A DNA stretch of 13,954 bases from contig CAJUIE010000034.1 in the NCBI GenBank assembly GCA_910586375.1, forward strand, positions 1 to 13,954. The letters are read 5' to 3'. The notes under the pieces are model-generated. The model had not been told where the DNA came from and made no database searches. It worked only from the letters and a program-made list of their open reading frames with translations. The stretch is from an uncultured Alistipes sp. GTDB taxonomy: Bacteria; Bacteroidota; Bacteroidia; Bacteroidales; Rikenellaceae. Each line of letters begins with the position of its first letter. Position 1 is the first letter of the stretch. Shown here one piece after another: positions 6,441-13,954 of this stretch. Both the position numbers and the translations under genes were made by a program.

Positions 6441-7163
6441 TCAGCGGTTGATGACAAACTCGACTTCGCGGAAGAGGTATTCGTGCTGCGTGCCGTCGGT
6501 ATGGCGCAGCACCAACGCTCCCGTCGGGCGCACTCCCTCGATCGTCGCATCGAACAGTGTTCCGTCCGGGCGGCGGTAGGGGTGCAGCTCTCCTAAACGG
6601 TAGAGATGGCGTTTGTAGTCGTGTTGCAGTGCCTCGCTCTCGCCCCGTTCGAGCTGGGCGTAACGCGCTGCGCAGCGATCGAGAAAGCAGCCGAGCACTT
6701 CGGCGCGGTCGAAGGTGTGGCCTGCGACTTGTGCCATCGAGACGGGATTGGGCAGCGAAGGGTCGAACTCCGTTTGGTTGATGTTGATACCTATGCCCGC
6801 CAGCGTACGTGAGAGACGTCCGCCCGAACAGTTGTTTTCGATCAACATACCCACTGCCTTGCGGTCGCCGATGTAGATGTCGTTGGTCCACTTGATGCGG
6901 GCATCCAGCCCGAAGGTTCCGAACGTCTCTGCCAGGGCCAGGGCCACAGCCTCGTTGAGGAGGAATTGCTCATTCACGGGCAGAAACCGGGGCTCCAGCA
7001 CCAGCGTAAAGGTGAGGTTTTCACCTTCGGGACTGGTCCAGACATGACCGCGCTGGCCGCGTCCGGCAGTTTGATGTTCGGCCCACACCACGTCGCCGTG
7101 CCGGTAGCGTGAGTCGCGGGCCTCGTCGTTGGTCGAGGTGGTCTGCGCAATGCGGTAGATCAT
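6441..7163 (-). CDS. birA: Biotin--[acetyl-CoA-carboxylase] ligase, monofunctional
   Basis: This 240-residue cytoplasmic enzyme activates biotin with ATP and transfers it to the lysine of biotin carrier proteins such as AccB. Family motifs visible are TTSTNDEA (8-15), the biotinyl-AMP loop GRGQRG (34-39) in EHQTAGRGQRG, KWTND (90-94), K101 in the DRKAVGML motif, and AGIGININ. The protein begins directly with the catalytic domain. It therefore lacks the N-terminal helix-turn-helix of E. coli BirA and should not be a repressor. The last 50 or so residues form the small C-terminal SH3-like domain. The start codon overlaps the dapD stop as ATGA, so translation is probably coupled to dapD although the two pathways are unrelated. 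Confidence 0.94.
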   Translation of the reverse strand: MIYRIAQTTSTNDEARDSRYRHGDVVWAEHQTAGRGQRGHVWTSPEGENLTFTLVLEPRFLPVNEQFLLNEAVALALAETFGTFGLDARIKWTNDIYIGDRKAVGMLIENNCSGGRLSRTLAGIGININQTEFDPSLPNPVSMAQVAGHTFDRAEVLGCFLDRCAARYAQLERGESEALQHDYKRHLYRLGELHPYRRPDGTLFDATIEGVRPTGALVLRHTDGTQHEYLFREVEFVINR

Positions 7164-7987
7164 GCCGGGACGCCAAAGTCGCGCAAAGCGTCGTTAAGCG
7201 ATGTTTTCTTATCGGTTGACTCTTTGCGCTGCCCGATGATTAACGCACATGTCACGCTGTACTCGCCCGCCGGGAATTGCTTGCGGTAGCTGCCTGGTAC
7301 GACCACCGAACGGGGCGGCACGTAGCCCTTGTAGGTCACTGGCTCGGGCCCTGTCACGTCAATGATGTGCGTTGAACCCGTGATGACCGTATTCGACCCT
7401 AACACTGCTTCGCGGCAGATATGGGCACCCTCCACGACTATTGCGCGGGAGCCGATGAAACAGTTATCTTCGATAATGACGGGCGCCGCCTGCACGGGCT
7501 CCAGCACGCCGCCGATCCCTACGCCGCCCGACAGATGTACGTGCTTGCCGATTTGAGCGCACGATCCGACGGTGGCCCAGGTGTCGACCATCGTTCCCGT
7601 GTCGACATAGGCACCGATGTTGACGTACGAGGGCATCAGAATGGCTCCCGGAGCTATGTAGGCGCCGTAGCGCGCCACGGCATGGGGCACGGCCCGTACG
7701 CCCAGCGCTTCGTAGCCGTGCTTCAGCTCCATCTTGTCGAACCACTCCAGTTCGCCCGCCTCCATCTTGCGCATGGGCTGAATGGGGAAGTAGAGGATCA
7801 CGGCTTTCTTGACCCATTCGTTCACGCGCCACTGGCTTTTTTCCGCATCGACGGGTTCGGCGCAACGCAACTCTCCCTTGTCCACCAGTTCGATCGCTCT
7901 GCGGATCGCTTCGGCTATCTCCGGCTTTTGCAGCAGCGTGCGGTCGGTCCACGCAGTCTCTATTGTTTGCTTGAGTTCTTCGTACAT
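7160..7987 (-). CDS. dapD: 2,3,4,5-tetrahydropyridine-2,6-dicarboxylate N-succinyltransferase
   Basis: This 275-residue enzyme uses succinyl-CoA to acylate tetrahydrodipicolinate, the committed step of the succinylase branch to meso-diaminopimelate and lysine. E. coli DapD has 274 residues. The segment LMPSYVNIGAYVDTGTMVDT and the following WATVGSCAQIGK and GGVGIGGVLEP are nearly as in E. coli. They belong to the left-handed beta-helix (about 100-225) that forms the trimeric active site. The N-terminal helical domain and the C-terminal tail are present, so the gene is complete. It is first in a two-gene unit with birA (ATGA overlap) and has its own -7 box at 8010-8017, about 17 nt of leader. 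Its presence points to the succinylase route, where many Bacteroidota use the aminotransferase DapL instead. Confidence 0.96.
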   Translation of the reverse strand: MYEELKQTIETAWTDRTLLQKPEIAEAIRRAIELVDKGELRCAEPVDAEKSQWRVNEWVKKAVILYFPIQPMRKMEAGELEWFDKMELKHGYEALGVRAVPHAVARYGAYIAPGAILMPSYVNIGAYVDTGTMVDTWATVGSCAQIGKHVHLSGGVGIGGVLEPVQAAPVIIEDNCFIGSRAIVVEGAHICREAVLGSNTVITGSTHIIDVTGPEPVTYKGYVPPRSVVVPGSYRKQFPAGEYSVTCALIIGQRKESTDKKTSLNDALRDFGVPA

Positions 7988-8009
7988 TTCGATTTCATGC
8001 TTGAGCAGT

Positions 8010-8017
8010 CAAAATTA
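8010..8017 (-). promoter_or_regulatory. -7 box of dapD-birA
   Basis: On the minus strand this reads TAATTTTG, an exact TAnnTTTG. A start near 8004 gives a very short leader of about 17 nt. No clear TTG -33 element lies at the expected spacing (a TTCG is present at 8043-8040). Confidence 0.6.
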
Positions 8018-8029
8018 CGCATTTTTTCC

Positions 8030-8037
8030 TAACTTTG
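8030..8037 (+). promoter_or_regulatory. -7 box of the prolyl oligopeptidase operon
   Basis: TAACTTTG fits TAnnTTTG. A start near 8044 gives a leader of about 20 nt before the ATG at 8064. The only TTG upstream (8001-8003) is 26 bases away, longer than usual. The box is only 12 bp from the divergent dapD -7 box, so the two polymerases probably compete. Confidence 0.6.
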
Positions 8038-8063
8038 CCCGAAATAACGCAAAAACCCGAACG

Positions 8064-10199
8064 ATGACAGGAAAGATACGTGCGGCGGCATTGCTTGCGT
8101 GCGGCGTCGCGATGATTGCAACAAGTTGTTCGCAGATGAAAACAATCAAACACATGCCTTATCCCGACACCGCGCGCGGCGAGGTGGTCGACGACTACTT
8201 CGGCACGAAGGTGGCCGACCCCTACCGCTGGCTCGAGGACGACAACTCGGAGGCTACGGCTGCGTGGGTTGCGGCCGAGAATGTCGTCACGGAGGATTAT
8301 TTGTCGCAGATTCCGTTCCGCGGAGCTATCCGCGAGCGCCTCACTGAGCTGTGGAACTATCCCAAAACGGGTCTTCCGGCCAGGCATGGCGACTGGTGGT
8401 ACTGGTTCCATAACGACGGTTTGCAGAACCAGTCCGTCCTTTATCGGGCGGCATCACCCGATGGGCCGGGTGAACTCTTCCTCGATCCCAATACGCTCTC
8501 GGATGACGGAACGGTGGCTTTGGGCGGCGTGTCGTTCTCCGAGGACGGGCGTTATTGCGCTTATAGCGAGGCTGCGTCAGGCTCCGACTGGGTGAAAATT
8601 CGGGTGCTTGACACTGCGACGGGTACGTTAACCAGCGACTGCATCGAGTGGGTGAAGTTCTCGGGCGCTGCGTGGTCTCCCGATTCCAGAGGTTTTTATT
8701 ACAGCGCTTACGATGCTCCGAAGGAGGGCATTTATTCGGCTCAGAACCAGTTTCAGAAGGTCTATTATCATGCCCTTGGTACGCCGCAGAGTGCCGATGT
8801 ACTGGTCTATGCCGATCCGGCCCATTCGTTACGTTACTTTTCGGCCTGGCCGAGCGATGATGGCAAGTGGCTCTTCGTCGTCGCCTCGGAGGGCACGTCG
8901 GGTAGTGAAATTCTTTGTAAGCGTGTGGGCGAGAAGAAATTCCGGGTGCTGCTGCCGGGCTTCGATGCCGATTACGAGCTGGTCGAGTGTAAGGACGACG
9001 CTCTTTATTACGCCACCAACCATGACGCCTCGAACCGTCGTCTGATGAAGATCGGCCTTCGTGGTGCTGCGGTGCCCGAGGTGGTCATCGCTGAGCAGGA
9101 GCGGCAGCTTCAAGGGGTTTCGTCGGCCGGCGGTTACCTTTTTGCTGCTTATTTGCAGGATGCGCAGAGCAAAGTCGCGCAGTATGACTTCGAGGGGCGC
9201 CTCGTGCGCGAAATCGATCTTCCCGCCATCGGCACCGTGGGTGGTTTCGCCGGCGAAGATGACGATACGGAGCTTTATTATGCGTTGTCGAACTATACGT
9301 CGCCCTCGACCCTTTATCGTTATGACGTCGGCTCGGGCGCGTCAACCTTGTTCAAGGCTCCCGATGTGCAGTTCGATCCCTCGATGTTTGTCACCGAGCA
9401 GGTTTTCTATGCCTCGAAGGACGGCACGCGCGTGCCGATGTTCGTCACTCACCGCCGCGATATGAAGCTCAACGGCAAGAATCCCTGCCTGCTTTATGCT
9501 TATGGCGGTTTCCAGATCAACCTCACGCCCGGATTCAACCCTTCGGCGCTGATGTTCGTCGAGCAGGGCGGTATTTATTGCGTGGCCAACCTGCGCGGCG
9601 GCTCGGAGTACGGCGAGGCGTGGCACAAGGCCGGGATGCTCGAAAACAAGCAGAACGTCTTCGATGACTTCATTGCAGCGGCCGAATACCTCATTGCCGA
9701 GAAGTACACTTCGTCCGACAGGCTGGCCATCAACGGCGGCTCGAACGGCGGCCTGTTGGTCGGTGCCTGCGAGGTGCAGCGCCCCGATCTTTATGCCGTC
9801 TGCCTGCCTGCCGTGGGGGTAATGGACATGCTCCGTTATCACAAATTCACGTGTGGCTGGGGCTGGGCCGTGGAGTATGGCTCATCCGACAAGGAGGAGC
9901 AGTTTTCGTATATTTATAACTACTCTCCTTTGCATAATATAAAGGAGGGTGTCTCCTATCCCGCTACGCTGGTCATGACGGCCGACCACGACGACCGCGT
10001 CGTGCCGGCCCACTCGTTCAAGTTCGCTGCCGAGCTCCAGCACTGCCAGGCAGGCGACGCTCCCGTGCTCATCCGCATCGAGACCAACGCCGGGCATGGT
10101 GCCGGCAAACCGACCTCCAAACGCATCGACGAGGCAACCGACATGTATTCGTTCCTCTTTCAGAATATCGGTGTGCCTTATCGGCCCGTCAAGAAGTAA
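8064..10199 (+). CDS. Prolyl oligopeptidase (S9A), predicted lipoprotein
   Basis: The protein has 711 residues and is a serine peptidase that cuts short peptides after proline. The catalytic residues are all present: S560 in GGSNGG, the Asp in TADHDDRVVP (641-644) and H678 in AGHGAGKPT. The first ~80 residues and 435-711 form the alpha/beta-hydrolase domain; about 85-430 is the seven-bladed propeller that filters substrates. N-terminal marks are DPYRWLEDD and, before the hydrolase core, YGGFQINLTPGFNP and NLRGGSEYGEAWH. I start at ATG 8064 because it gives a signal peptide with a lipobox-like ATSC (C22) and lies just after the -7 box. The frame is open further upstream but that part is antisense to dapD. 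The export signal places it in the periplasm or on the outer membrane. Only 5 bp separate it from the aspartate kinase gene. Confidence 0.94.
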   Translation: MTGKIRAAALLACGVAMIATSCSQMKTIKHMPYPDTARGEVVDDYFGTKVADPYRWLEDDNSEATAAWVAAENVVTEDYLSQIPFRGAIRERLTELWNYPKTGLPARHGDWWYWFHNDGLQNQSVLYRAASPDGPGELFLDPNTLSDDGTVALGGVSFSEDGRYCAYSEAASGSDWVKIRVLDTATGTLTSDCIEWVKFSGAAWSPDSRGFYYSAYDAPKEGIYSAQNQFQKVYYHALGTPQSADVLVYADPAHSLRYFSAWPSDDGKWLFVVASEGTSGSEILCKRVGEKKFRVLLPGFDADYELVECKDDALYYATNHDASNRRLMKIGLRGAAVPEVVIAEQERQLQGVSSAGGYLFAAYLQDAQSKVAQYDFEGRLVREIDLPAIGTVGGFAGEDDDTELYYALSNYTSPSTLYRYDVGSGASTLFKAPDVQFDPSMFVTEQVFYASKDGTRVPMFVTHRRDMKLNGKNPCLLYAYGGFQINLTPGFNPSALMFVEQGGIYCVANLRGGSEYGEAWHKAGMLENKQNVFDDFIAAAEYLIAEKYTSSDRLAINGGSNGGLLVGACEVQRPDLYAVCLPAVGVMDMLRYHKFTCGWGWAVEYGSSDKEEQFSYIYNYSPLHNIKEGVSYPATLVMTADHDDRVVPAHSFKFAAELQHCQAGDAPVLIRIETNAGHGAGKPTSKRIDEATDMYSFLFQNIGVPYRPVKK

Positions 10200-10204
10200 G
10201 GCGC

Positions 10205-11461
10205 ATGAAAGTTTATAAGTTCGGCGGAGCCTCGGTGCGCCATGCCGATGGGGTGCGTAACCTCCACAAGATCATTGCCGGCGAACGCGACCTGTTCATC
10301 GTCGTTTCGGCGATGGGCAAGACGACCAACGCTCTGGAGCGTGTTTTCGAGGGGGTACAGCGGGGGGATCGTGCGGCTGCGACCGCCGAAATCGCCGTTC
10401 TGCGTGAATATCACGCCGCTATTATCGATGATCTGTGGCATGCTCCGCAGCAGCTTCCGCAAGTTGAGGAGCTCTTCGCCGGGCTCGAAGAGGTCGTCGC
10501 CCATGCCGATTATCGTCCGGCCGATGCCGAGCTGTGGTACGACCGCATCGTGGCGTATGGCGAGCTGCTTTCCACGACCATCGTTTCTGCTTACCTTGCC
10601 CATGCGGGCGTTGCTAATCGCTGGATTGATATGCGGCGCTGCTTCGTCACCGGGCAGCGCCACAAGGACGCCGGGGTCGACATCGAAGCTTCGGCACCGT
10701 TGTTGCGGGCAGAGGTAGGAAGGGGCCCGGAGCGTGTTTTTGTAGGGCAGGGTTTTATCGGTGGCGCTCCCGATGGCACCACCACGACCTTAGGACGCGA
10801 GGGTTCGGATTACTCGGCGGCGGTCGTGGCCCACATCCTCGACGCTGAGTCGATGTCGGTGTGGAAGGATGTCGATGGGGTGCTGAATGCCGATCCCAAG
10901 ATTTTTCCCGATGCTGTGAAGATCGCAGAGCTTAATTATCTCGACACGATCGAATTGGCTTATAGTGGCGCCCAGATCATCCATCCCAAGACGATTAAAC
11001 CGCTGCAAAACAAGAATATCCCGCTTTATGTGCGTCCTTTCGACGACAAGCGCAAGCCCGGCACGGTCATTCGGGGCGTTTCGGCGCCCGTCGATGTGCC
11101 GATTTTGATTCTTAAAAAGAACCAGGTGCTGCTGACGATCCGTCCGCGCGACTTTTCGTTTGTCCTGGAGGAGAAGTTCGCGGCGATTTTCCTGCTTTTG
11201 GAACGTTACCGCGTCAAAACCAATTTGATCCATAACTCGGCGGTCAACCTGAGTCTCTGCATCGACGAGTCGTGGCACGTCGACGAAGCTGTTGCTGCGT
11301 TGCGCGGGGAGGGTTTCGACGTCATGAAGATCGACTGTATGGAGCTGCTCACCATACGTGGATATACCGATTCTTTATGGGCGCGGTATGCCTGTGGCCC
11401 GCATGTGTTTGTCCGTCAGGCTACGCAGTCTACCGTGCGCATTGTCCGTAAACGAGTTTAA
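10205..11461 (+). CDS. lysC: Aspartate kinase, monofunctional
   Basis: This 418-residue enzyme phosphorylates aspartate, the first step toward lysine, diaminopimelate, threonine and methionine. Motifs are KFGGAS (5-10), SAMGK (35-39), R114/GE (119-120), TTLGREGSDYSA (194-205) and WKDVDGVLNADP (220-231), all of the amino-acid kinase fold. The C-terminal part (about 300-418) has the layout of tandem ACT domains, so feedback inhibition is likely, though the effector cannot be told by eye. There is no homoserine dehydrogenase domain. It follows the peptidase gene by 5 bp and precedes the SUI1 gene by 11 bp, with no terminator between, so it is probably co-transcribed. dapD of the same pathway lies on the opposite arm of the shared promoter region. 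The paralogue name is my best choice. Confidence 0.92.
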   Translation: MKVYKFGGASVRHADGVRNLHKIIAGERDLFIVVSAMGKTTNALERVFEGVQRGDRAAATAEIAVLREYHAAIIDDLWHAPQQLPQVEELFAGLEEVVAHADYRPADAELWYDRIVAYGELLSTTIVSAYLAHAGVANRWIDMRRCFVTGQRHKDAGVDIEASAPLLRAEVGRGPERVFVGQGFIGGAPDGTTTTLGREGSDYSAAVVAHILDAESMSVWKDVDGVLNADPKIFPDAVKIAELNYLDTIELAYSGAQIIHPKTIKPLQNKNIPLYVRPFDDKRKPGTVIRGVSAPVDVPILILKKNQVLLTIRPRDFSFVLEEKFAAIFLLLERYRVKTNLIHNSAVNLSLCIDESWHVDEAVAALRGEGFDVMKIDCMELLTIRGYTDSLWARYACGPHVFVRQATQSTVRIVRKRV

Positions 11462-11472
11462 CTCCCGAATTT

Positions 11473-11820
11473 ATGGCAGACAACGACTGGAAATCACGGT
11501 TGGGGATGGTTTATTCAACTAATCCCGACTTCGAATATACGACTGCACAGGCCGAGGAGCCGGAGACGCTGCCTCCGGTGCAGCAGGAGCTGCGCGTGTG
11601 GCTCGACCGCAAGCAGCGGGGGGGCAAGGTCGCCACGCTCGTCCGGGGCTTCGTGGGCCGCAGTGACGATCTGACGGCTTTGGCACGACTGCTCAAGACC
11701 AGGTGCGGTGTGGGCGGTGCGGCCAAAGAGGGTGAGATCATCATCCAGGGAGACCATCGCGACCGGGTGGTCGAGATTCTCACGCAGAGCGGTTACCGCT
11801 GTAAGAAAGCGGGTAGCTGA
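11473..11820 (+). CDS. SUI1/YciH-type translation initiation factor
   Basis: This 115-residue protein belongs to the eIF1/SUI1 family, bacterial members of which (YciH) bind the small ribosomal subunit and are proposed to check initiation fidelity. The SUI1 domain spans about 40-113. It includes DRKQRGGKVATLVRGF, the LARLLKTRCGVGGAAKEG segment and EIIIQGDHRDRVVEIL, ending in GY. The first 35 residues are polar and probably disordered. It sits 11 bp after aspartate kinase and 1 bp before the next gene, so all are likely read from one transcript. Its role in Bacteroidota is not established. Confidence 0.93.
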   Translation: MADNDWKSRLGMVYSTNPDFEYTTAQAEEPETLPPVQQELRVWLDRKQRGGKVATLVRGFVGRSDDLTALARLLKTRCGVGGAAKEGEIIIQGDHRDRVVEILTQSGYRCKKAGS

Positions 11821-11821
11821 G

Positions 11822-13954
11822 GTGAAACGACTGCTGCGCATAATCTGTTGGCTCTGCATCCTGATGGGGACGCACCGGGCTGTTGCACAGTATTATACGT
11901 GGGGATCCGACCCGGCCAACCTCAAGTGGTCGACGATCCGTACGCCTGATGTAAGGATGATTTATCCCGATACGGTGGCCGATGTCGCGCGCCGGACGCT
12001 CTTTTATGTCCGTGCCGTGCAGCCCGATATTGGTTATGGCTTTCGTCACGGTCCCATGCGTATTCCGTTTGTCATGCACCCCGAGAATTTCCGGTCCAAC
12101 GGTCTGGTGATGTACTTGCCCAAGCGCGTGGAGTTTCTCACTGCGCCGGCCATCGAGAGTTATTCCATGCCGTGGTATAAGCAGCTCGTGGCCCACGAAT
12201 ATCGTCATGCCGTGCAGTATAACAACCTCGACCGGGGCGTTATTCGGGCGCTGAGTTATATCCTGGGACAGCAGGGATCGACGATGGGGCTGTTGTGTAT
12301 GCCCATCTGGGCGATGGAAGGCGACGCGGTGATGACCGAAACGCAGATGTCCACCTTCGGGCGGGGACTGCAACCCTCCTTTTCGATGGGTTTTCGGGCT
12401 CTGGGTAATATCGGTCGTGAGCGGCGTAACCTTGACCGCTGGTTCTGCGGTTCTTATCGCAATTACATCCCCGATCATTATGAACTGGGATACCAGATTT
12501 GTTCATACGCTTATGAAAAGTACGGCGAGAACATCTGGGACAAGGTTGCCTGGTACAGTGCCCGCAATCCTTATGTATTGATGACCACCCACGTGGCGTT
12601 GAAGAAATTTTATAAAACCCACGTTTCGCAGCTTTTTCGTGAGACGTTCGATAATCTGGAGGCCTATTGGGCGACGCTGCCCGACGAGGCCGACAGCGCC
12701 GAGCCGTTGGTGAGGCTGCCTGATGACGATCATACGACTTATCGGTGGCCGTTGTGGCTGGGTGAGGGGCAGGTGCTCGCTTTGCGGAGTGACCTGAAGC
12801 GGACGGAGCGCTTCGTGAAGATCGACGTTGCCACGGGTCGGGAGCGGACGGTGGCCCGTGTCGGGGCCTTTTCGACCCGCCCCGTACTGGGTCATGATGG
12901 CCGGGTGTGGTGGACCGAGTATCGACGTTCAAAACTCTTCGAGCAGCGGGTCAATTCGCAGCTTTGTTATATGGACTTGTCCGTCGGACGGCCCCGGAGC
13001 GTTGCGCGTGAGCGTCGCGTGCTTTATCCCACAGCCGCTGGTCGCGATTTGGGCTGGGTGGAGTACAATTACGATGGCAGTTATTCGGTCATCGTGCGGC
13101 GTGCTTCGGGCGAACGCGAACGTTGGGCCGCACCCCGGCGGGCAGAACTTCACGGTCTGGCGTGGGACAATGTGACTGCGGCCTGGTATGTGCTGGTCAC
13201 CGACGACAGCGGCATGTGGCTCGGTCGTATCGACGACGAGGGGGTTCATCCCCTTACTGATGGGGCTTATGTCACCCTCTCCGACCTGCGGGCTGGGGGC
13301 GGGCGGCTTTATTATGGCTCGATCGCCTCCGGCAAGGACGAGGCCTGGTGTTACGACCTTGCCTCAGGGCGTCAGTACCGTCTTACTACGTCGCGTTATG
13401 GATCGTTTGACCCGTCCCCGATGGACGGCGGAGTGTTGGTCACGGTTTATGACCGTCGGGGGTATTGTGTGGCCCGGCAGTCTGTTGCCGACAGCGCGCT
13501 GATTGCCTCCGAAGCAGTTCATGTGCCGCGCAATCTGGTCAATCCCCCTCGTAGCCGGTGGCCCGTGATTAACCTCGATACGGTGCGCTTCACGGCGGCA
13601 GACTCCCTGCAGCAGGAGCAGACGTTCCGTGCGAAACGTTACCGCAAGGCGCCTAATCTGCTCAACGTACACAGTTGGATGCCTGCGGCATTCGACCCCT
13701 TCTCGGCCGTTGATGAACATGTCATCGACCTCAATGCCGGGGTGACGCTTCTTTCGCAGAACCTGCTCTCCAACACCGAGGCTTTTGTCTCTTATGGCTG
13801 GAATCGTCACGAGGGCTCGGTGGTCCGGCTCGGCGCCCGTTATTTCGGTCTGGGCGTTGATTTTTCCCTCGATGCAGCTTATGGTGGCAATCAGGTTTTT
13901 TATTCGCTGGGGCAATATAACTGGATTGCGGGGCGTTATGAACAGGTGAAACAC
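11822..13954 (+). CDS. Exported HExxH metallopeptidase/propeller/beta-barrel protein (3' end outside the window)
   Basis: The frame is open from GTG 11822 to the window edge, 711 codons with no stop, so the gene is partial. The GTG lies 1 bp after the SUI1 stop and gives a signal peptide with a likely cut at AVA-Q (22/23). Residues 125-129 are HEYRH, an HExxH zinc site. E166 in IWAMEGDAV is a plausible third ligand, as in gluzincins of the peptidase MA-like type. About 290-560 resembles a TolB/WD40-like propeller, with repeated short blades ending in Gly-Asp/Asn or DGS turns. From about 615 (NVHSWMPAAFDPF, then alternating aromatic strands) the sequence looks like the start of an outer-membrane beta-barrel. 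I infer a surface-anchored enzyme, cut short here; related proteins of this layout run to roughly 900-1000 residues. Substrate unknown. Confidence 0.8.
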   Translation, partial: MKRLLRIICWLCILMGTHRAVAQYYTWGSDPANLKWSTIRTPDVRMIYPDTVADVARRTLFYVRAVQPDIGYGFRHGPMRIPFVMHPENFRSNGLVMYLPKRVEFLTAPAIESYSMPWYKQLVAHEYRHAVQYNNLDRGVIRALSYILGQQGSTMGLLCMPIWAMEGDAVMTETQMSTFGRGLQPSFSMGFRALGNIGRERRNLDRWFCGSYRNYIPDHYELGYQICSYAYEKYGENIWDKVAWYSARNPYVLMTTHVALKKFYKTHVSQLFRETFDNLEAYWATLPDEADSAEPLVRLPDDDHTTYRWPLWLGEGQVLALRSDLKRTERFVKIDVATGRERTVARVGAFSTRPVLGHDGRVWWTEYRRSKLFEQRVNSQLCYMDLSVGRPRSVARERRVLYPTAAGRDLGWVEYNYDGSYSVIVRRASGERERWAAPRRAELHGLAWDNVTAAWYVLVTDDSGMWLGRIDDEGVHPLTDGAYVTLSDLRAGGGRLYYGSIASGKDEAWCYDLASGRQYRLTTSRYGSFDPSPMDGGVLVTVYDRRGYCVARQSVADSALIASEAVHVPRNLVNPPRSRWPVINLDTVRFTAADSLQQEQTFRAKRYRKAPNLLNVHSWMPAAFDPFSAVDEHVIDLNAGVTLLSQNLLSNTEAFVSYGWNRHEGSVVRLGARYFGLGVDFSLDAAYGGNQVFYSLGQYNWIAGRYEQVKH

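Noticed and set aside
7809..8063. Upstream extension of the prolyl oligopeptidase frame
   Set aside because: It is antisense to the dapD N-terminus, lies before the -7 box, and would bury the signal peptide inside the protein.

Overview
The window looks like chromosomal DNA of a GC-rich member of the Bacteroidota, most likely Bacteroidales close to Alistipes/Rikenellaceae. This genus-level guess is inference. It rests on three things seen here: promoters of the Bacteroidota type (TAnnTTTG -7 boxes), no regular Shine-Dalgarno sites, and lipoproteins with acidic residues right after the lipobox cysteine (SSDGDE, SDDDNN), including one with BACON-like repeats. I see no tRNA, rRNA, CRISPR array, transposase or phage gene.

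Layout. (1) 1-790: greA with its own promoter, converging on mdh across a bidirectional terminator. (2) 791-2301, minus strand: mdh (malate dehydrogenase) preceded by gcvH (glycine cleavage H protein), with a clear promoter upstream of gcvH and a 191-bp gap between the two that holds two competing hairpins. (3) 2463-6199, plus strand: a self-contained transcription unit (promoter, two surface-lipoprotein genes 25 bp apart, strong terminator). The first protein joins three BACON-like repeats, a PKD-like domain and eight 26-28-residue Cys/Leu-rich repeats, and it carries a C9 tract just after the lipobox. The second consists of three tandem beta-rich repeats of a family I do not recognise. (4) 6200-6440: non-coding, possibly an interspersed repeat. 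(5) 6441-7987, minus strand: dapD and birA, overlapping by ATGA. (6) 7988-8063: a short divergent promoter region. (7) 8064-13954, plus strand: a tightly packed run of a lipoprotein prolyl oligopeptidase, aspartate kinase, a SUI1/YciH-type factor, and a large exported protein open at the right edge. That last protein carries an HEYRH zinc-peptidase motif, a probable beta-propeller and the start of an outer-membrane beta-barrel.

How the genes fit together. Aspartate kinase and DapD both serve lysine/diaminopimelate synthesis and sit on the two arms of one divergent promoter region. Mdh, GcvH, BirA and GreA are housekeeping. The accessory part is the two-lipoprotein unit and the exported peptidase/propeller/barrel protein; these are the least explained parts of the window. 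The 5' leaders of greA and of the lipoprotein unit share a 16-nt GC-rich element at almost the same distance from their -7 boxes, which may be a shared leader signal.
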